Below are positions 53,612 through 62,075 of a stretch of DNA of 64,000 nt, piece by piece; positions within the stretch are counted from its first letter, which is position 1, and each line of letters starts with the position of its first letter. The position numbers and the translations under genes are program-made. This DNA is from Dyadobacter bucti. Lineage in GTDB: Bacteria > Bacteroidota > Bacteroidia > Cytophagales > Spirosomataceae. The notes below the pieces were generated by a model that was not told where the DNA came from, made no database searches, and saw only the letters and a program-made list of their open reading frames with translations. The DNA lies in assembly GCF_005869225.1 (NCBI RefSeq), contig NZ_SWFP01000002.1, forward strand, positions 992,001 to 1,056,000, in the 5' to 3' direction.

Positions 53612-54163
53612 TCAGGCTTCTTCTGAGGCTTTATAATTCACTTCATTCTCAGCCACCTCGGTAAGCAACTCATCGGCCTGTTTTTCTTCGGCCAGAGTCT
53701 GTGCGAGAATCTCCGCAACATCGTCCAGCCCCAGTGTTTTAGCCAGTTGTGTAAGCCCGCCGTAGGTAGCAATCTCGTAATGCTCTACCTTTTGAGATGC
53801 GAGGATAATACCCACATCCCTGGTGGCAGTACCTTCGTCGGTACCTTCTATAATGCCCTCACCTTCCTTGGCAAGGCCTTCCATAGCATCGCATTTTTTA
53901 GCAATTGCTTTTTCGCCAAGCAGGTCAAAAATCACTTCCAGGCGACTTACGTGTTCTTTTGTCTGAGTCAGATGGTTTTCGATCGCTTCTACCAGTTTCG
54001 AAGAACTGGCGGCCTGGCTCATTTTGGGGAGCACCTTAACCAGGTGGTTTTCTGCCCAGTAAATGTCCCGGAGACTGTCCAGGAACAATTCGTTTAATGC
54101 AGGTTCAGCTTTGGTCGATGTTTTGGTTTTAAACTTGGGCTCGGAGCCGGATTCAGTATTCAT
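53612..54163 (-). CDS. YciE/YciF ferritin-like protein (DUF892)
   Basis: 183 residues with four long helices and the di-iron carboxylates expected of DUF892: FLDSLRDIYWAENHLVKVL, EAIENHLTQTKEHVSRLE, QKVEHYEIATYGGLTQLA and LAEEKQADELLTEVAE. YciF-like proteins are induced by osmotic or general stress and often pair with catalases. It is first gene of the operon with catalase. Divergent from the GH5-like gene by about 120 bases, so stress control may extend to that side. Confidence 0.92.
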   Translation of the reverse strand: MNTESGSEPKFKTKTSTKAEPALNELFLDSLRDIYWAENHLVKVLPKMSQAASSSKLVEAIENHLTQTKEHVSRLEVIFDLLGEKAIAKKCDAMEGLAKEGEGIIEGTDEGTATRDVGIILASQKVEHYEIATYGGLTQLAKTLGLDDVAEILAQTLAEEKQADELLTEVAENEVNYKASEEA

Positions 54164-54287
54164 AGTTTGCAGATGGTTAAGTTTATACCCATTACTACAA
54201 AAGGCGTTCCCTGAAAAAACCCGTAAAGGATTATATCATGGATAAGGCCTTTTCCATACGCAGCACTTTCATCATTGAAATCACAAA

Positions 54288-55769
54288 ATGCATTTTCAGA
54301 CAACAAAAAGCAGGGAAACACCACCAAGCCAAAATACACTACCCTGGATTCGGGTATGTGAAAACAGTCCTTATTTTGAGGATGAAAATGGTGCAACATG
54401 GACCCCGGTCGGCCAGAACGACGCGATTACCTGGCCGGATTTCCAGGGTCTTTTTAAAAGGAAAAATGTTGCCGAAGCAGAAGGGCATTTAGCCTACCTG
54501 GCCGCGCACGGCGTCACCTGCCTGCGGATGATGATGGAGTACTGCCAAACCGAGAACCGCTATCTGGAAAAACCCGTCGGCAAATTTCAGCCGAACATGG
54601 TCCAGTTCTGGGACGATCTTTTTTTACTTTGCGAAAAATACCAGATCCGCATCCTGCTTACTCCATTCGACACTTTCTGGATGGCAAGACGCTGGAAATC
54701 CCATCCTTATAACCAGCTTTCAGATGGCCCGTGTAAAAGCAAATTTCAATGGCTGACATGCCCGCGTATGCTTGCAGCGATAAAAGACCGGTTTACTTTT
54801 TTCTTAGAGCGGTGGGGAACCAGCGGTGTATTGTTTGGCTGGGATCTGTGGAATGAGATCAATCCGCTGCATGCCGGCAAAAGCATTGATAATTTAAAAC
54901 GGTATATTGAGCAGCTCAGTATACATATCCGGGAAAAGGAAATGCAGTTGTACCAAAGATCCCGCCCGCAAACCGTTTCTGTATTTGCCCCTCTGCTCAG
55001 CCAGCAGGATATGAACGCTCTGGTGTTTCAGCATCCGTCGCTCGATTTTGCATCCACGCATTTTTATCATGCAGCGTCCATCGACTATCCGCGGAATGTA
55101 CATTCAGCAGCAGCCACAACCGGACTGATGGTCAGGCAGGCCTTGCAGCTTCTGCCAGCCGAACGTCCGTTTTTTGATAGTGAGCATGGCCCTATCACTT
55201 ATTTCCGTAGGAACAGAAAAGGGTTGCCCGAAGACTTTGATGATGCATATTTCCTGCATATGCAATGGGCGCATTTCGCCTCCGGTGCCGCAGGCGGGGG
55301 AATGCGCTGGCCATACCGGCATCCGCACGTGCTGACGCACGGCATGCGAAGGGCCCAGTTGAACTTGTCGGCCTTTACAAAACTGATCGATTGGAAGGAT
55401 TTCAGACGGGTTAATTTAAATGAAGAGATTTTTGTCGGTATGCCTTCCGTTCAGGTTTTCGGGTGTGGGGACAACGAACAGGCAATTGTGTGGATGCTTT
55501 CAGTACAAAGCAAAAAAGGAAACAGCAAATTAAACATGCCGCCCGGAGTTACAACCCTGTCCATACCAGGACTTGCTGACGGAGACTATCATGTGGTTTT
55601 CTGGGATACCAAAACCGGTATTACCGATACAAAGATCATCACCAAATCCGGTCAACATCTGGAAATCCAATGTATGATGGAATCGAGCAATATGGCGGTA
55701 GCTGTCGGCCTTCGGCGGTCAGCCCGTCGAGGCTTGGGCGGATGGGCGTTTAACCGCAATAATAGCTGA
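54288..55769 (+). CDS. GH5-like glycoside hydrolase without signal peptide
   Basis: 493 residues with a (beta/alpha)8 domain. Acid/base Glu in FGWDLWNEINPLH, nucleophile Glu in FFDSEHGPITYF, and early barrel motif HGVTCLRMMMEYCQ. The last 120 residues are a beta-rich domain (AIVWMLSVQSKKGNSKL, DYHVVFWDTKTGI). The enzyme resembles mannanase- or cellulase-type GH5 proteins but has no export signal, so it should act in the cytoplasm on a small glycoside or an intermediate. It starts the plus-strand side opposite the YciF-like gene and leads the cluster of glycosyl enzymes. Confidence 0.82.
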   Translation: MHFQTTKSRETPPSQNTLPWIRVCENSPYFEDENGATWTPVGQNDAITWPDFQGLFKRKNVAEAEGHLAYLAAHGVTCLRMMMEYCQTENRYLEKPVGKFQPNMVQFWDDLFLLCEKYQIRILLTPFDTFWMARRWKSHPYNQLSDGPCKSKFQWLTCPRMLAAIKDRFTFFLERWGTSGVLFGWDLWNEINPLHAGKSIDNLKRYIEQLSIHIREKEMQLYQRSRPQTVSVFAPLLSQQDMNALVFQHPSLDFASTHFYHAASIDYPRNVHSAAATTGLMVRQALQLLPAERPFFDSEHGPITYFRRNRKGLPEDFDDAYFLHMQWAHFASGAAGGGMRWPYRHPHVLTHGMRRAQLNLSAFTKLIDWKDFRRVNLNEEIFVGMPSVQVFGCGDNEQAIVWMLSVQSKKGNSKLNMPPGVTTLSIPGLADGDYHVVFWDTKTGITDTKIITKSGQHLEIQCMMESSNMAVAVGLRRSARRGLGGWAFNRNNS

Positions 55770-55794
55770 AAGCCGACGGCAGATAGCCCCCAAC

Positions 55795-56910
55795 CTACTT
55801 CCACAATGTAGAAATTCCCTTTTGTCCCAAAACATAATTCCCTACGGAAGCCATCGCCGCGTCGGGACCGGGTTGTTTGAGATAAGTGGTCAGGTCCCGG
55901 TGAATCCTTTCGAGGGGATGCGGCTGCATCAGGGCGCGTAACCCTACCGACCTTTCAGACAACTGCATGCTTTTCAGGCAAAGATCATTCATCACTGTTC
56001 TCGTCATATTGATATAGGCCGTCAGCTTCTCATTTTGTTCCGGCGACCAGATCCAGGCGTCGGTCATATCAGCTGCCCGGTTGATCCAGAGATTACCCGT
56101 TTCTACCAGACAGGCAATCTCGGCGGTTCTGACCTTTTGAAAGGGATCGTCAGCCCGGTTATTTTCTCTCAAAAACTGGTGTGTTTCTTCCAGGATCGCT
56201 TCTGCTGCCCCTAACTGCACTGCCGCAAACCGAACGGCACCTCCGGAAAAATAAGGTTGCCGGTAATAAGCGTCCGGTGGGCCGATCAGATCTTTCTGAT
56301 CCAGGACAATTCCGGAAAAATTCATTTTATAACTGACAGAAGCCCGCATGCCCAACGGTTTCCATGCGCTGCTGTCCACCAAAACGTCTTTCATTTTTTC
56401 CGCCGGGATCACGCAAATTTGCCAGCCACCGCCACCTTTTAAGATCAATTCTCCTGTGATCAAAGGCCATTGGATCCAGCCCGCGCCTGAACAGAAGTTC
56501 TTAGAGCCTTCCAGCAGGTACTGCCCGTTACCGGCTTCCTTTATTTTAACACCATCTCCGTCCTGGGTATTCCACACCCCGAATAGCGATTGGTTTTTAA
56601 AAACTTCACTGAAATAAAAATCCTTCTGACTTCGGCTTCCAAACAAATCGATCAGCTGCAATGCATTGACATGCCCTTCATAGATCCTGCCCGCGGGCAG
56701 ACTCGCCGATCCTATCATTTTCAGAATATCCAATAACCTGCGCGTCTGAAGTGGCGCAAACGCAAAAGGGTCTTTTAACAAAGGCATTTGTAAAAAACCG
56801 GCATCTTTTAAAAGCTCAAATTCGCGCCGCGGAAATAATCCTTCCAGGTCGCTGAGTGTAGCAAAATTTTTTAACTGGCTTACAAACGGCCGCAAAAAGG
56901 GATTGGTCAT
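55795..56910 (-). CDS. Atypical acyl-CoA-dehydrogenase-fold protein
   Basis: About 371 residues from ATG 56908-56910 (MTNPFLRPFVSQ). The mid-domain has the flavin-binding strands LLEGSKNFCSGAGW and the C-terminal helical bundle starts near FAAVQLGAAEAILEE. The usual YEGTxxIQ segment with the catalytic Glu of acyl-CoA dehydrogenases is not present; in its place is LTTYLKQPGPDAAM. It may be a monooxygenase or oxidase of this fold, or a non-catalytic member. It is divergent from the GT2 gene and shares its promoter region. Confidence 0.82.
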   Translation of the reverse strand: MTNPFLRPFVSQLKNFATLSDLEGLFPRREFELLKDAGFLQMPLLKDPFAFAPLQTRRLLDILKMIGSASLPAGRIYEGHVNALQLIDLFGSRSQKDFYFSEVFKNQSLFGVWNTQDGDGVKIKEAGNGQYLLEGSKNFCSGAGWIQWPLITGELILKGGGGWQICVIPAEKMKDVLVDSSAWKPLGMRASVSYKMNFSGIVLDQKDLIGPPDAYYRQPYFSGGAVRFAAVQLGAAEAILEETHQFLRENNRADDPFQKVRTAEIACLVETGNLWINRAADMTDAWIWSPEQNEKLTAYINMTRTVMNDLCLKSMQLSERSVGLRALMQPHPLERIHRDLTTYLKQPGPDAAMASVGNYVLGQKGISTLWK

Positions 56911-56991
56911 GGGATTTCTGGTCAACGATATTCACAATCATAATACTATCGTACCCGCCGGACTGAAACATCCCGTAACGGGCTGTGTGGC

Positions 56992-58212
56992 ATGGATTTT
57001 ACTTGCATGTTCTATAAAATGTTGATGATTGAAATGACAGACTATTGCACAATTGACCAAACAACCGGATTTACATCATTTCCGGAACTTTTCAGAAATC
57101 AACCCGTAAACAAGTCCTTAAAGATCTCAGTGATACTGCCGGTCAGAAATGAGGAAGAAAACCTGATCAAAACGCTCGACGCCCTTCGCAGACAGCTCAA
57201 TGACTCAGGCAAGCCAGTTTCCCATAACGACTATGAAGTGCTGCTGCTGGCCAATAATTGCACAGACGAGTCAGTTGCGGTTTCTTATGAATACCAAAGG
57301 CGGTTTCCCGAATTTTGCCTGCACGTAGAAGAAATCACGCTTCCGGCGGAAGTAGCCCACATCGGTACGGTGAGAAGGCTCCTGATGGACGCTGCCTATG
57401 AAAGATTTACCAGTATCGGCAAACCGTCAGGGATTATCGCAAGCACAGACAGCGACTCGGAAGTAGATCGTTTCTGGATCTGTCAAACCATCAAAGAGAT
57501 CAACAGCGGCAATGATGTGGTTGGCGGACGTATTTTCACAAAACCTGCCAAAAGCATTTCCCGGCTGTATTATTTGCGCGACATTACTTATAAGCATCTC
57601 GTTTCAAAACTGGAAGACCTCCTCGACCCCGTCACCAACGACCGCTGGCCCAGGCATTTCCAGTGTTTCGGGGCAAGTTTTGCTGTAACATGCCGCATAT
57701 ATGACCGTTCCGGCAGGCTGCCGGTAGTCCCGTTTCTAGAGGATATGGCCTTTCATAAATCGCTGATCCGGATCGATGCAAAAATCCGCCTGAGTCCGTT
57801 CGTTCAGGTATTTACCTCGGACCGAATCGTGGGCAGGGTTGATTTCGGACTGTCTGTTCAGCTCAAACAATGGGGAGAAATGAATGCCGGCAGCCACGCC
57901 CTGATGGTGGAACCTGTGGGCTCGCTGATCGCAAAGCTGCATGCAAGAAAGCTCCTGCGTGCATTATGGAAGGTTGATTTTGACGCACAGAAAACACTCT
58001 CTGAAATTTCGGACACTTTGGGCCTCGACCCGGACTGGACGAACCATCAATGTCAGAACACCCCTTACTTCGGAATGCTGTGGGAAGTCATTGAGGACAA
58101 ACTTAATGAGCAGGGCTGGTCTTCCGTATGGCCGCAGATCAATATTACAGAAGCAATTCCGGAGCTGAAAAAAGAGATATTCAGGATCAGCAACGGAATT
58201 CAAAGTAACTAA
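56992..58212 (+). CDS. Glycosyltransferase family 2
   Basis: About 406 residues at most; ATG codons at 56992, 57007, 57019, 57025 and 57034 compete, and the last gives a divergent promoter gap of about 120 bases. GT-A fold with VILPVRNEEENLIKTLDALR, the metal-binding DSD in IASTDSDSEVDR and GASFAVTCRIYDR further on. The C-terminal third is helical and without membrane segments, so it is soluble. It transfers a nucleotide sugar to an unknown acceptor. It converges on the methyltransferase gene, four bases apart, in a cluster with deacetylase and glycosidase genes. Confidence 0.87.
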   Translation: MDFTCMFYKMLMIEMTDYCTIDQTTGFTSFPELFRNQPVNKSLKISVILPVRNEEENLIKTLDALRRQLNDSGKPVSHNDYEVLLLANNCTDESVAVSYEYQRRFPEFCLHVEEITLPAEVAHIGTVRRLLMDAAYERFTSIGKPSGIIASTDSDSEVDRFWICQTIKEINSGNDVVGGRIFTKPAKSISRLYYLRDITYKHLVSKLEDLLDPVTNDRWPRHFQCFGASFAVTCRIYDRSGRLPVVPFLEDMAFHKSLIRIDAKIRLSPFVQVFTSDRIVGRVDFGLSVQLKQWGEMNAGSHALMVEPVGSLIAKLHARKLLRALWKVDFDAQKTLSEISDTLGLDPDWTNHQCQNTPYFGMLWEVIEDKLNEQGWSSVWPQINITEAIPELKKEIFRISNGIQSN

Positions 58213-58216
58213 TATT

Positions 58217-58816
58217 TTATTTTTTCAGAAAAAGGTCCATTCGGTACTGCGGTTCTGTCTTGTTCTTCAAATGCGCCAGTGGACCGGATGGTTCTATTCC
58301 TGATTTCGATATAAAAAATTCATGAACCTGATCACCCGTCAGCGGGAATTCCTCCACAGGTGGTGTCCAGTGTACCAAAAGCAAATGTCCGCCCGGCAGC
58401 AGGGCATCGATCATCTTGTCGCGCAGTAACAGCAGGTCTTCCTCGACCATAAAGTAACCCACCTCCGATAACAGGATCAGATCGAACTGCTGCGACGGGA
58501 AGTCCCGGGGAACTTCCATTTCCTTTACTGTCACATGTCTATGTTCCGCTAGCCTTTTCTTTGCATTTGCCACCGCTATGCTGCTGGAATCCACCGAAAG
58601 CAACTTCTGGCTGCGACTCTGAAGCAGCATGCTGAGCGCACCGTTCGAACAGCCGATTTCAAAAACGTTTGCATACACATCGTCCGGAATGATCAGCATG
58701 GTCTGGACGTACTTGTTTTTCTCGTATTCGCTGCTTTCGAAATTCCACGGGTCCCTGTTGTTCCCATACAACTCATTAAAATAAGCAGCGTCAAGGGTCT
58801 TTTTATTTTTGTCCAT
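58217..58816 (-). CDS. NodS-like SAM-dependent methyltransferase
   Basis: 199 residues. The N-terminal signature YFNELYGNNRDPWNFESSEY and the SAM-binding VFEIGCSNGALSMLL, followed by DLILLSEVGYFMVEED, match the NodS family. NodS N-methylates the deacetylated amino sugar of Nod factors. The start overlaps the stop of the PIG-L gene (TGATG), so both proteins should be made together. The likely substrate is the free amine left by the deacetylase. Not proof of a Nod-type lipochitooligosaccharide: no nodA, nodC or lipid genes are here. Confidence 0.88.
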   Translation of the reverse strand: MDKNKKTLDAAYFNELYGNNRDPWNFESSEYEKNKYVQTMLIIPDDVYANVFEIGCSNGALSMLLQSRSQKLLSVDSSSIAVANAKKRLAEHRHVTVKEMEVPRDFPSQQFDLILLSEVGYFMVEEDLLLLRDKMIDALLPGGHLLLVHWTPPVEEFPLTGDQVHEFFISKSGIEPSGPLAHLKNKTEPQYRMDLFLKK

Positions 58817-59574
58817 CAGGTAAGGTCATTTATATTTTCGAAAAATATTTCCCTTGTACGGTTAAAATGGGCAATCACTTCCGGCGATAACCTGAAACCC
58901 TCCGGGTCATCATCGATCAGGTCCGTGATCTGGGACTGGTGCGCAAGCAACGCATTCTGTTTGGCGGCCAGGGTTGGGGAAATATCAACACATGAAATAC
59001 GCATTTTCCGGATCAGTTCTACATCCCAGTTATCGCCCATTTCCCAAAACCATATCGGGTACTGCATCAGTAACGGCTTTTTGTCAAGGCGGGATACAGC
59101 TTCGGTTACCAGCTGGTAACTTGCCCTGTGGTCGGGATGCGGGTCATTTTGCCAGGGAATGAATATAGTTTCCGGTTCAAAACTTCTGATAATACTGATA
59201 AACAAACGAACCGCCGACTCAAAATAAGGACTTTGCTGGCCGGGAACATCTCTGTCAGGCAGCGCTAAAAAAGAAATATGCTCCTCCCTGCCGCCCAGGA
59301 CTTTCACGGCATCAACTGCCTCTTTCTCACGGAGGGACCGGAGCCGCGCTTTGGGATATTTTTTAGAATTCGGATGGGACATTGTACCATCGCTTACAAA
59401 AACAAAGCGAACGTCAAATCCCTGTCGGAGCAGAGCAGCTGTGGTACCGCCACATCCCAATGTTTCGTCATCCGGATGAGGTGCCACGACCATGGTTTTG
59501 CCAAAAGACCCGGCCTCCACAGTTTCCATTTTACCGATCTCCTGCTCAAAATCGATCACAAGATTATTGGTCAT
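58816..59574 (-). CDS. PIG-L family N-acetylglucosamine deacetylase
   Basis: 252 residues. The zinc site is in VVAPHPDDETLGCGGTTA (His, Asp and Asp) and NDPHPDHRASYQLV. The family removes acetyl groups from N-acetylglucosaminyl-inositol, as in mycothiol synthesis (MshB) and bacillithiol synthesis (BshB), and other N-acetyl sugars. No MshC or BshC homologue is seen, so neither thiol is indicated. ATG overlaps the stop of the GH1-like gene by four bases (ATGA). It stands between a glycosidase and a NodS-like methyltransferase. Confidence 0.93.
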   Translation of the reverse strand: MTNNLVIDFEQEIGKMETVEAGSFGKTMVVAPHPDDETLGCGGTTAALLRQGFDVRFVFVSDGTMSHPNSKKYPKARLRSLREKEAVDAVKVLGGREEHISFLALPDRDVPGQQSPYFESAVRLFISIIRSFEPETIFIPWQNDPHPDHRASYQLVTEAVSRLDKKPLLMQYPIWFWEMGDNWDVELIRKMRISCVDISPTLAAKQNALLAHQSQITDLIDDDPEGFRLSPEVIAHFNRTREIFFENINDLT

Positions 59575-60782
59575 TCTTCTTCATGGTTTGTGTTGATCTG
59601 ATAGCTCTTCCGTACGGCATTTTGTGTGTCTGCCTGTCCGGTCATTCCCTGTGCATCATGCAGAGCGCTTACCGAAGGCTGATGCAGAACCCGCATTTGC
59701 CCGGGTAACCCTCCAAAACAGTCCCATATCCCGGAATGATGCCAGTTTCCCAGATCGTCCCAGTCCGGCCGGTCAATGACCGGATACAGGCATATTCCCC
59801 AAAACGGGACACCCCCATTCAGCAACCTGACTACTTCTTTACCAATATGCTGAATCCAGAGCGGCCTGTCCTCACCCGGATGACTGGTTTCCGAAAGCAA
59901 TATGGGGCGGTTATAACGTTGGTATGCCCGGTAAAGCAGTTCGGAAAGTGGCTGATGTTTTGCATGCGGTACCGGGTCATTCCATCCCAGTATCTGATGC
60001 GGGTTGCGTATCCACTGGTTATCGTAATAATAATTAAAACCCAGCAAGTCCAGATACTCCTCCCTGCCGCCAAGCTCCGGGCATATTCTGCCGCAAAGCA
60101 TATCGAGCACCTGAAACTGCAGTTCATGATGAAAGGCAGCGTCATTTTCCTCAGATGCAGTAGCGCCATTATCCGCCACCACATTCACCAGCGGTTCGGT
60201 AGTCATTATACGCACATCAGGATCGACACTCTTCAGCGCCTTGATGCCAGCAATATATGCTTTCATGTAGGCATACTTCAGATGCCAGCCATTGTTGTGA
60301 CAAAACGGTGATGTAGCTGCCACATCACCGCCGAGCCAGGAGATGAAGCCCACCTCATTGACAGGCGTCACGATCATTACAGACCCGGGGTTTGCACTTT
60401 TATAAAAGATTGCAAAGGCCCTGCAAAATGCCTCAAACCTCTGCGTAAAGTGAGGATGCAGGGGTGTGAGGTCATCAGGAAAACCGAAATGGCACAAATC
60501 CCAGATCTGCTGGACGCCATATTTCCTGCCTGTCTCGATAATTGTCCCGGTTGCAGAAAAATCATACTGGTAAGGCCTGGGTTCAGCCCGGCTCCATCGC
60601 ACACCTTCACGCACAACCCTCATATTCAATTTTGTAATGCGCTCGTAATCCTGTTCCAGCAGGTCCAGATGGGATGTCACGTTCAGAAAATCCACCCGGT
60701 CACCATGCGTGTTCAGCTGATCCGTACACTCGAAACCCGCCATCCAAAAGGAGCGGAAAGGATTTTCAATGGTTGTTTTCAT
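59571..60782 (-). CDS. GH1-like glycoside hydrolase without signal peptide
   Basis: 403 residues from ATG 60780-60782 (MKTTIENPFRSFWMAG). (beta/alpha)8 enzyme of the GH1/clan A type: FECTDQLNTHGDRVDFLN at the start, ITKLNMRVVREGVRWSRAEP, acid/base Glu in MIVTPVNEVGFISWLGG, and nucleophile Glu in ILLSETSHPG. It lacks export signals and is shorter than typical GH1 beta-glucosidases (about 450). In a cluster of synthesis genes it could trim or transglycosylate an intermediate. It overlaps the glycosyltransferase gene upstream by 17 bases. Confidence 0.85.
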   Translation of the reverse strand: MKTTIENPFRSFWMAGFECTDQLNTHGDRVDFLNVTSHLDLLEQDYERITKLNMRVVREGVRWSRAEPRPYQYDFSATGTIIETGRKYGVQQIWDLCHFGFPDDLTPLHPHFTQRFEAFCRAFAIFYKSANPGSVMIVTPVNEVGFISWLGGDVAATSPFCHNNGWHLKYAYMKAYIAGIKALKSVDPDVRIMTTEPLVNVVADNGATASEENDAAFHHELQFQVLDMLCGRICPELGGREEYLDLLGFNYYYDNQWIRNPHQILGWNDPVPHAKHQPLSELLYRAYQRYNRPILLSETSHPGEDRPLWIQHIGKEVVRLLNGGVPFWGICLYPVIDRPDWDDLGNWHHSGIWDCFGGLPGQMRVLHQPSVSALHDAQGMTGQADTQNAVRKSYQINTNHEEE

Positions 60783-61929
60783 CCACCAGCTCATTGGGAA
60801 AAACCAAAACTTTGGCGGCCGGTATGCTGGCAGCCAACAGGTCTCTCATCTGCGTAAAAGTATGCTCCCAGGAATTGTGAGACAGTAAATCATCTATATT
60901 TTGCAACCATTCCGTGTCAGTGCCCTTTGAAGCATAACCGTCGATGATCGATATAAAGTCCTGTGCATCAATACCGATTCCCACTAAACCTTTTTTTCCA
61001 TAAAAAGAAACTACATCGCGAATAGCCGTCGAAACTACCCGTTTGCCTCCTGCAAGGTATTCAGGTGTTTTGGTCGGGCTGATGTAAAATGTAGATTCAT
61101 TAAGCAGAAAAGGTATCAAAGCGACATCCCATCCCGACAAGTACAAGGGCAATTGGTCATAACTTTTGGGCCCCAGATAATGGATATTGTCTTTTTCAGG
61201 CAAGCTCGCAGGATCGATTTTCACGACCGGCCCGATTAACATAATCTGCCACTCCGGCCTCTGTTCGGCGATTTCAGCGATCAGACTTGTATCAAAACGT
61301 TCATCCAAAACTCCGTAAAAGCCTATTTTAAATCCCTTGATATCCATCTGGTCGGCGGGGACCTCACATACCTCACGCGCTTGCATAAAGTGCTGCTTGT
61401 CTATACTGCTTGGAAACGGATGGATATTGTTGTGCTCCATACGTTTGGCCTCATACAATGAATATCCTCCGGTGAATACGATGCTGGACTGATCAAACAG
61501 CTGTTGTTCCAGTTCTTTGAGTTCCCTGGGCGCAAATTTGAAAGCCGACAGCTCATCCATACAGTCATAAACGGTATATACAGGCGTAAATCCCTGTGTA
61601 TATTTCAGCGCCATCGGTGTGTAATACCAGAAAAAATAATCCGGGATGTCCAGCTCCTTCAGGAAACCTTTTAGCAGGCCGTTGACCTCCGTAGCAACTT
61701 CCTCCTCGCTCAGGCCCGAAGGCAAATGCGGAACGCATACCGAGAGGCCGTCCATTTTTTTGGTAACCGAAAAACTGGAGTCAATACCAGGATAAAAAAC
61801 GGGCTCTTCCACATAGTAGACATTTCCGTTTCGCGCAAACCTGCTCATCAAATGCTGCGGGCGCTGATACACAAAATCCCACCTTAAGTGGGAAAAACAA
61901 AAAAGGTTACGGGGTAATGGGTTGTTCAT
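60766..61929 (-). CDS. GT-B-type glycosyltransferase (TuaH-like)
   Basis: 387 residues with no membrane segment. LFCFSHLRWDFVYQRPQHLM at the N-terminus and the C-terminal FYISPTKTPEYLAGGKRVVS are typical of TuaH-like glycosyltransferases. The central IGFYGVLDERFDTSLI and WQIMLIGPVVKIDPAS carry the second Rossmann domain. In several bacteria this gene lies beside UDP-galactopyranose mutase; none is in view here. First gene of the operon 61929 to 58217 (transferase, hydrolase, deacetylase, methyltransferase). Confidence 0.88.
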   Translation of the reverse strand: MNNPLPRNLFCFSHLRWDFVYQRPQHLMSRFARNGNVYYVEEPVFYPGIDSSFSVTKKMDGLSVCVPHLPSGLSEEEVATEVNGLLKGFLKELDIPDYFFWYYTPMALKYTQGFTPVYTVYDCMDELSAFKFAPRELKELEQQLFDQSSIVFTGGYSLYEAKRMEHNNIHPFPSSIDKQHFMQAREVCEVPADQMDIKGFKIGFYGVLDERFDTSLIAEIAEQRPEWQIMLIGPVVKIDPASLPEKDNIHYLGPKSYDQLPLYLSGWDVALIPFLLNESTFYISPTKTPEYLAGGKRVVSTAIRDVVSFYGKKGLVGIGIDAQDFISIIDGYASKGTDTEWLQNIDDLLSHNSWEHTFTQMRDLLAASIPAAKVLVFPNELVDENNH

Positions 61930-62075
61930 GACGAAGTGTTATTTCTGTAAGATAATATAACAACTATGCCAATCGATTGCATAGGCTGCGCGGACGGCGG
62001 GAACGGATATTTAGAGTAACCACGTATCCCACGGCTAAGTAGCATGGAGGATTTTCATCAACATCAAACTAAAAC

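Noticed and set aside
58217..59574. Mycothiol or bacillithiol synthesis
   Set aside because: Only the PIG-L step is present; no cysteine ligase or matching glycosyltransferase was recognised.
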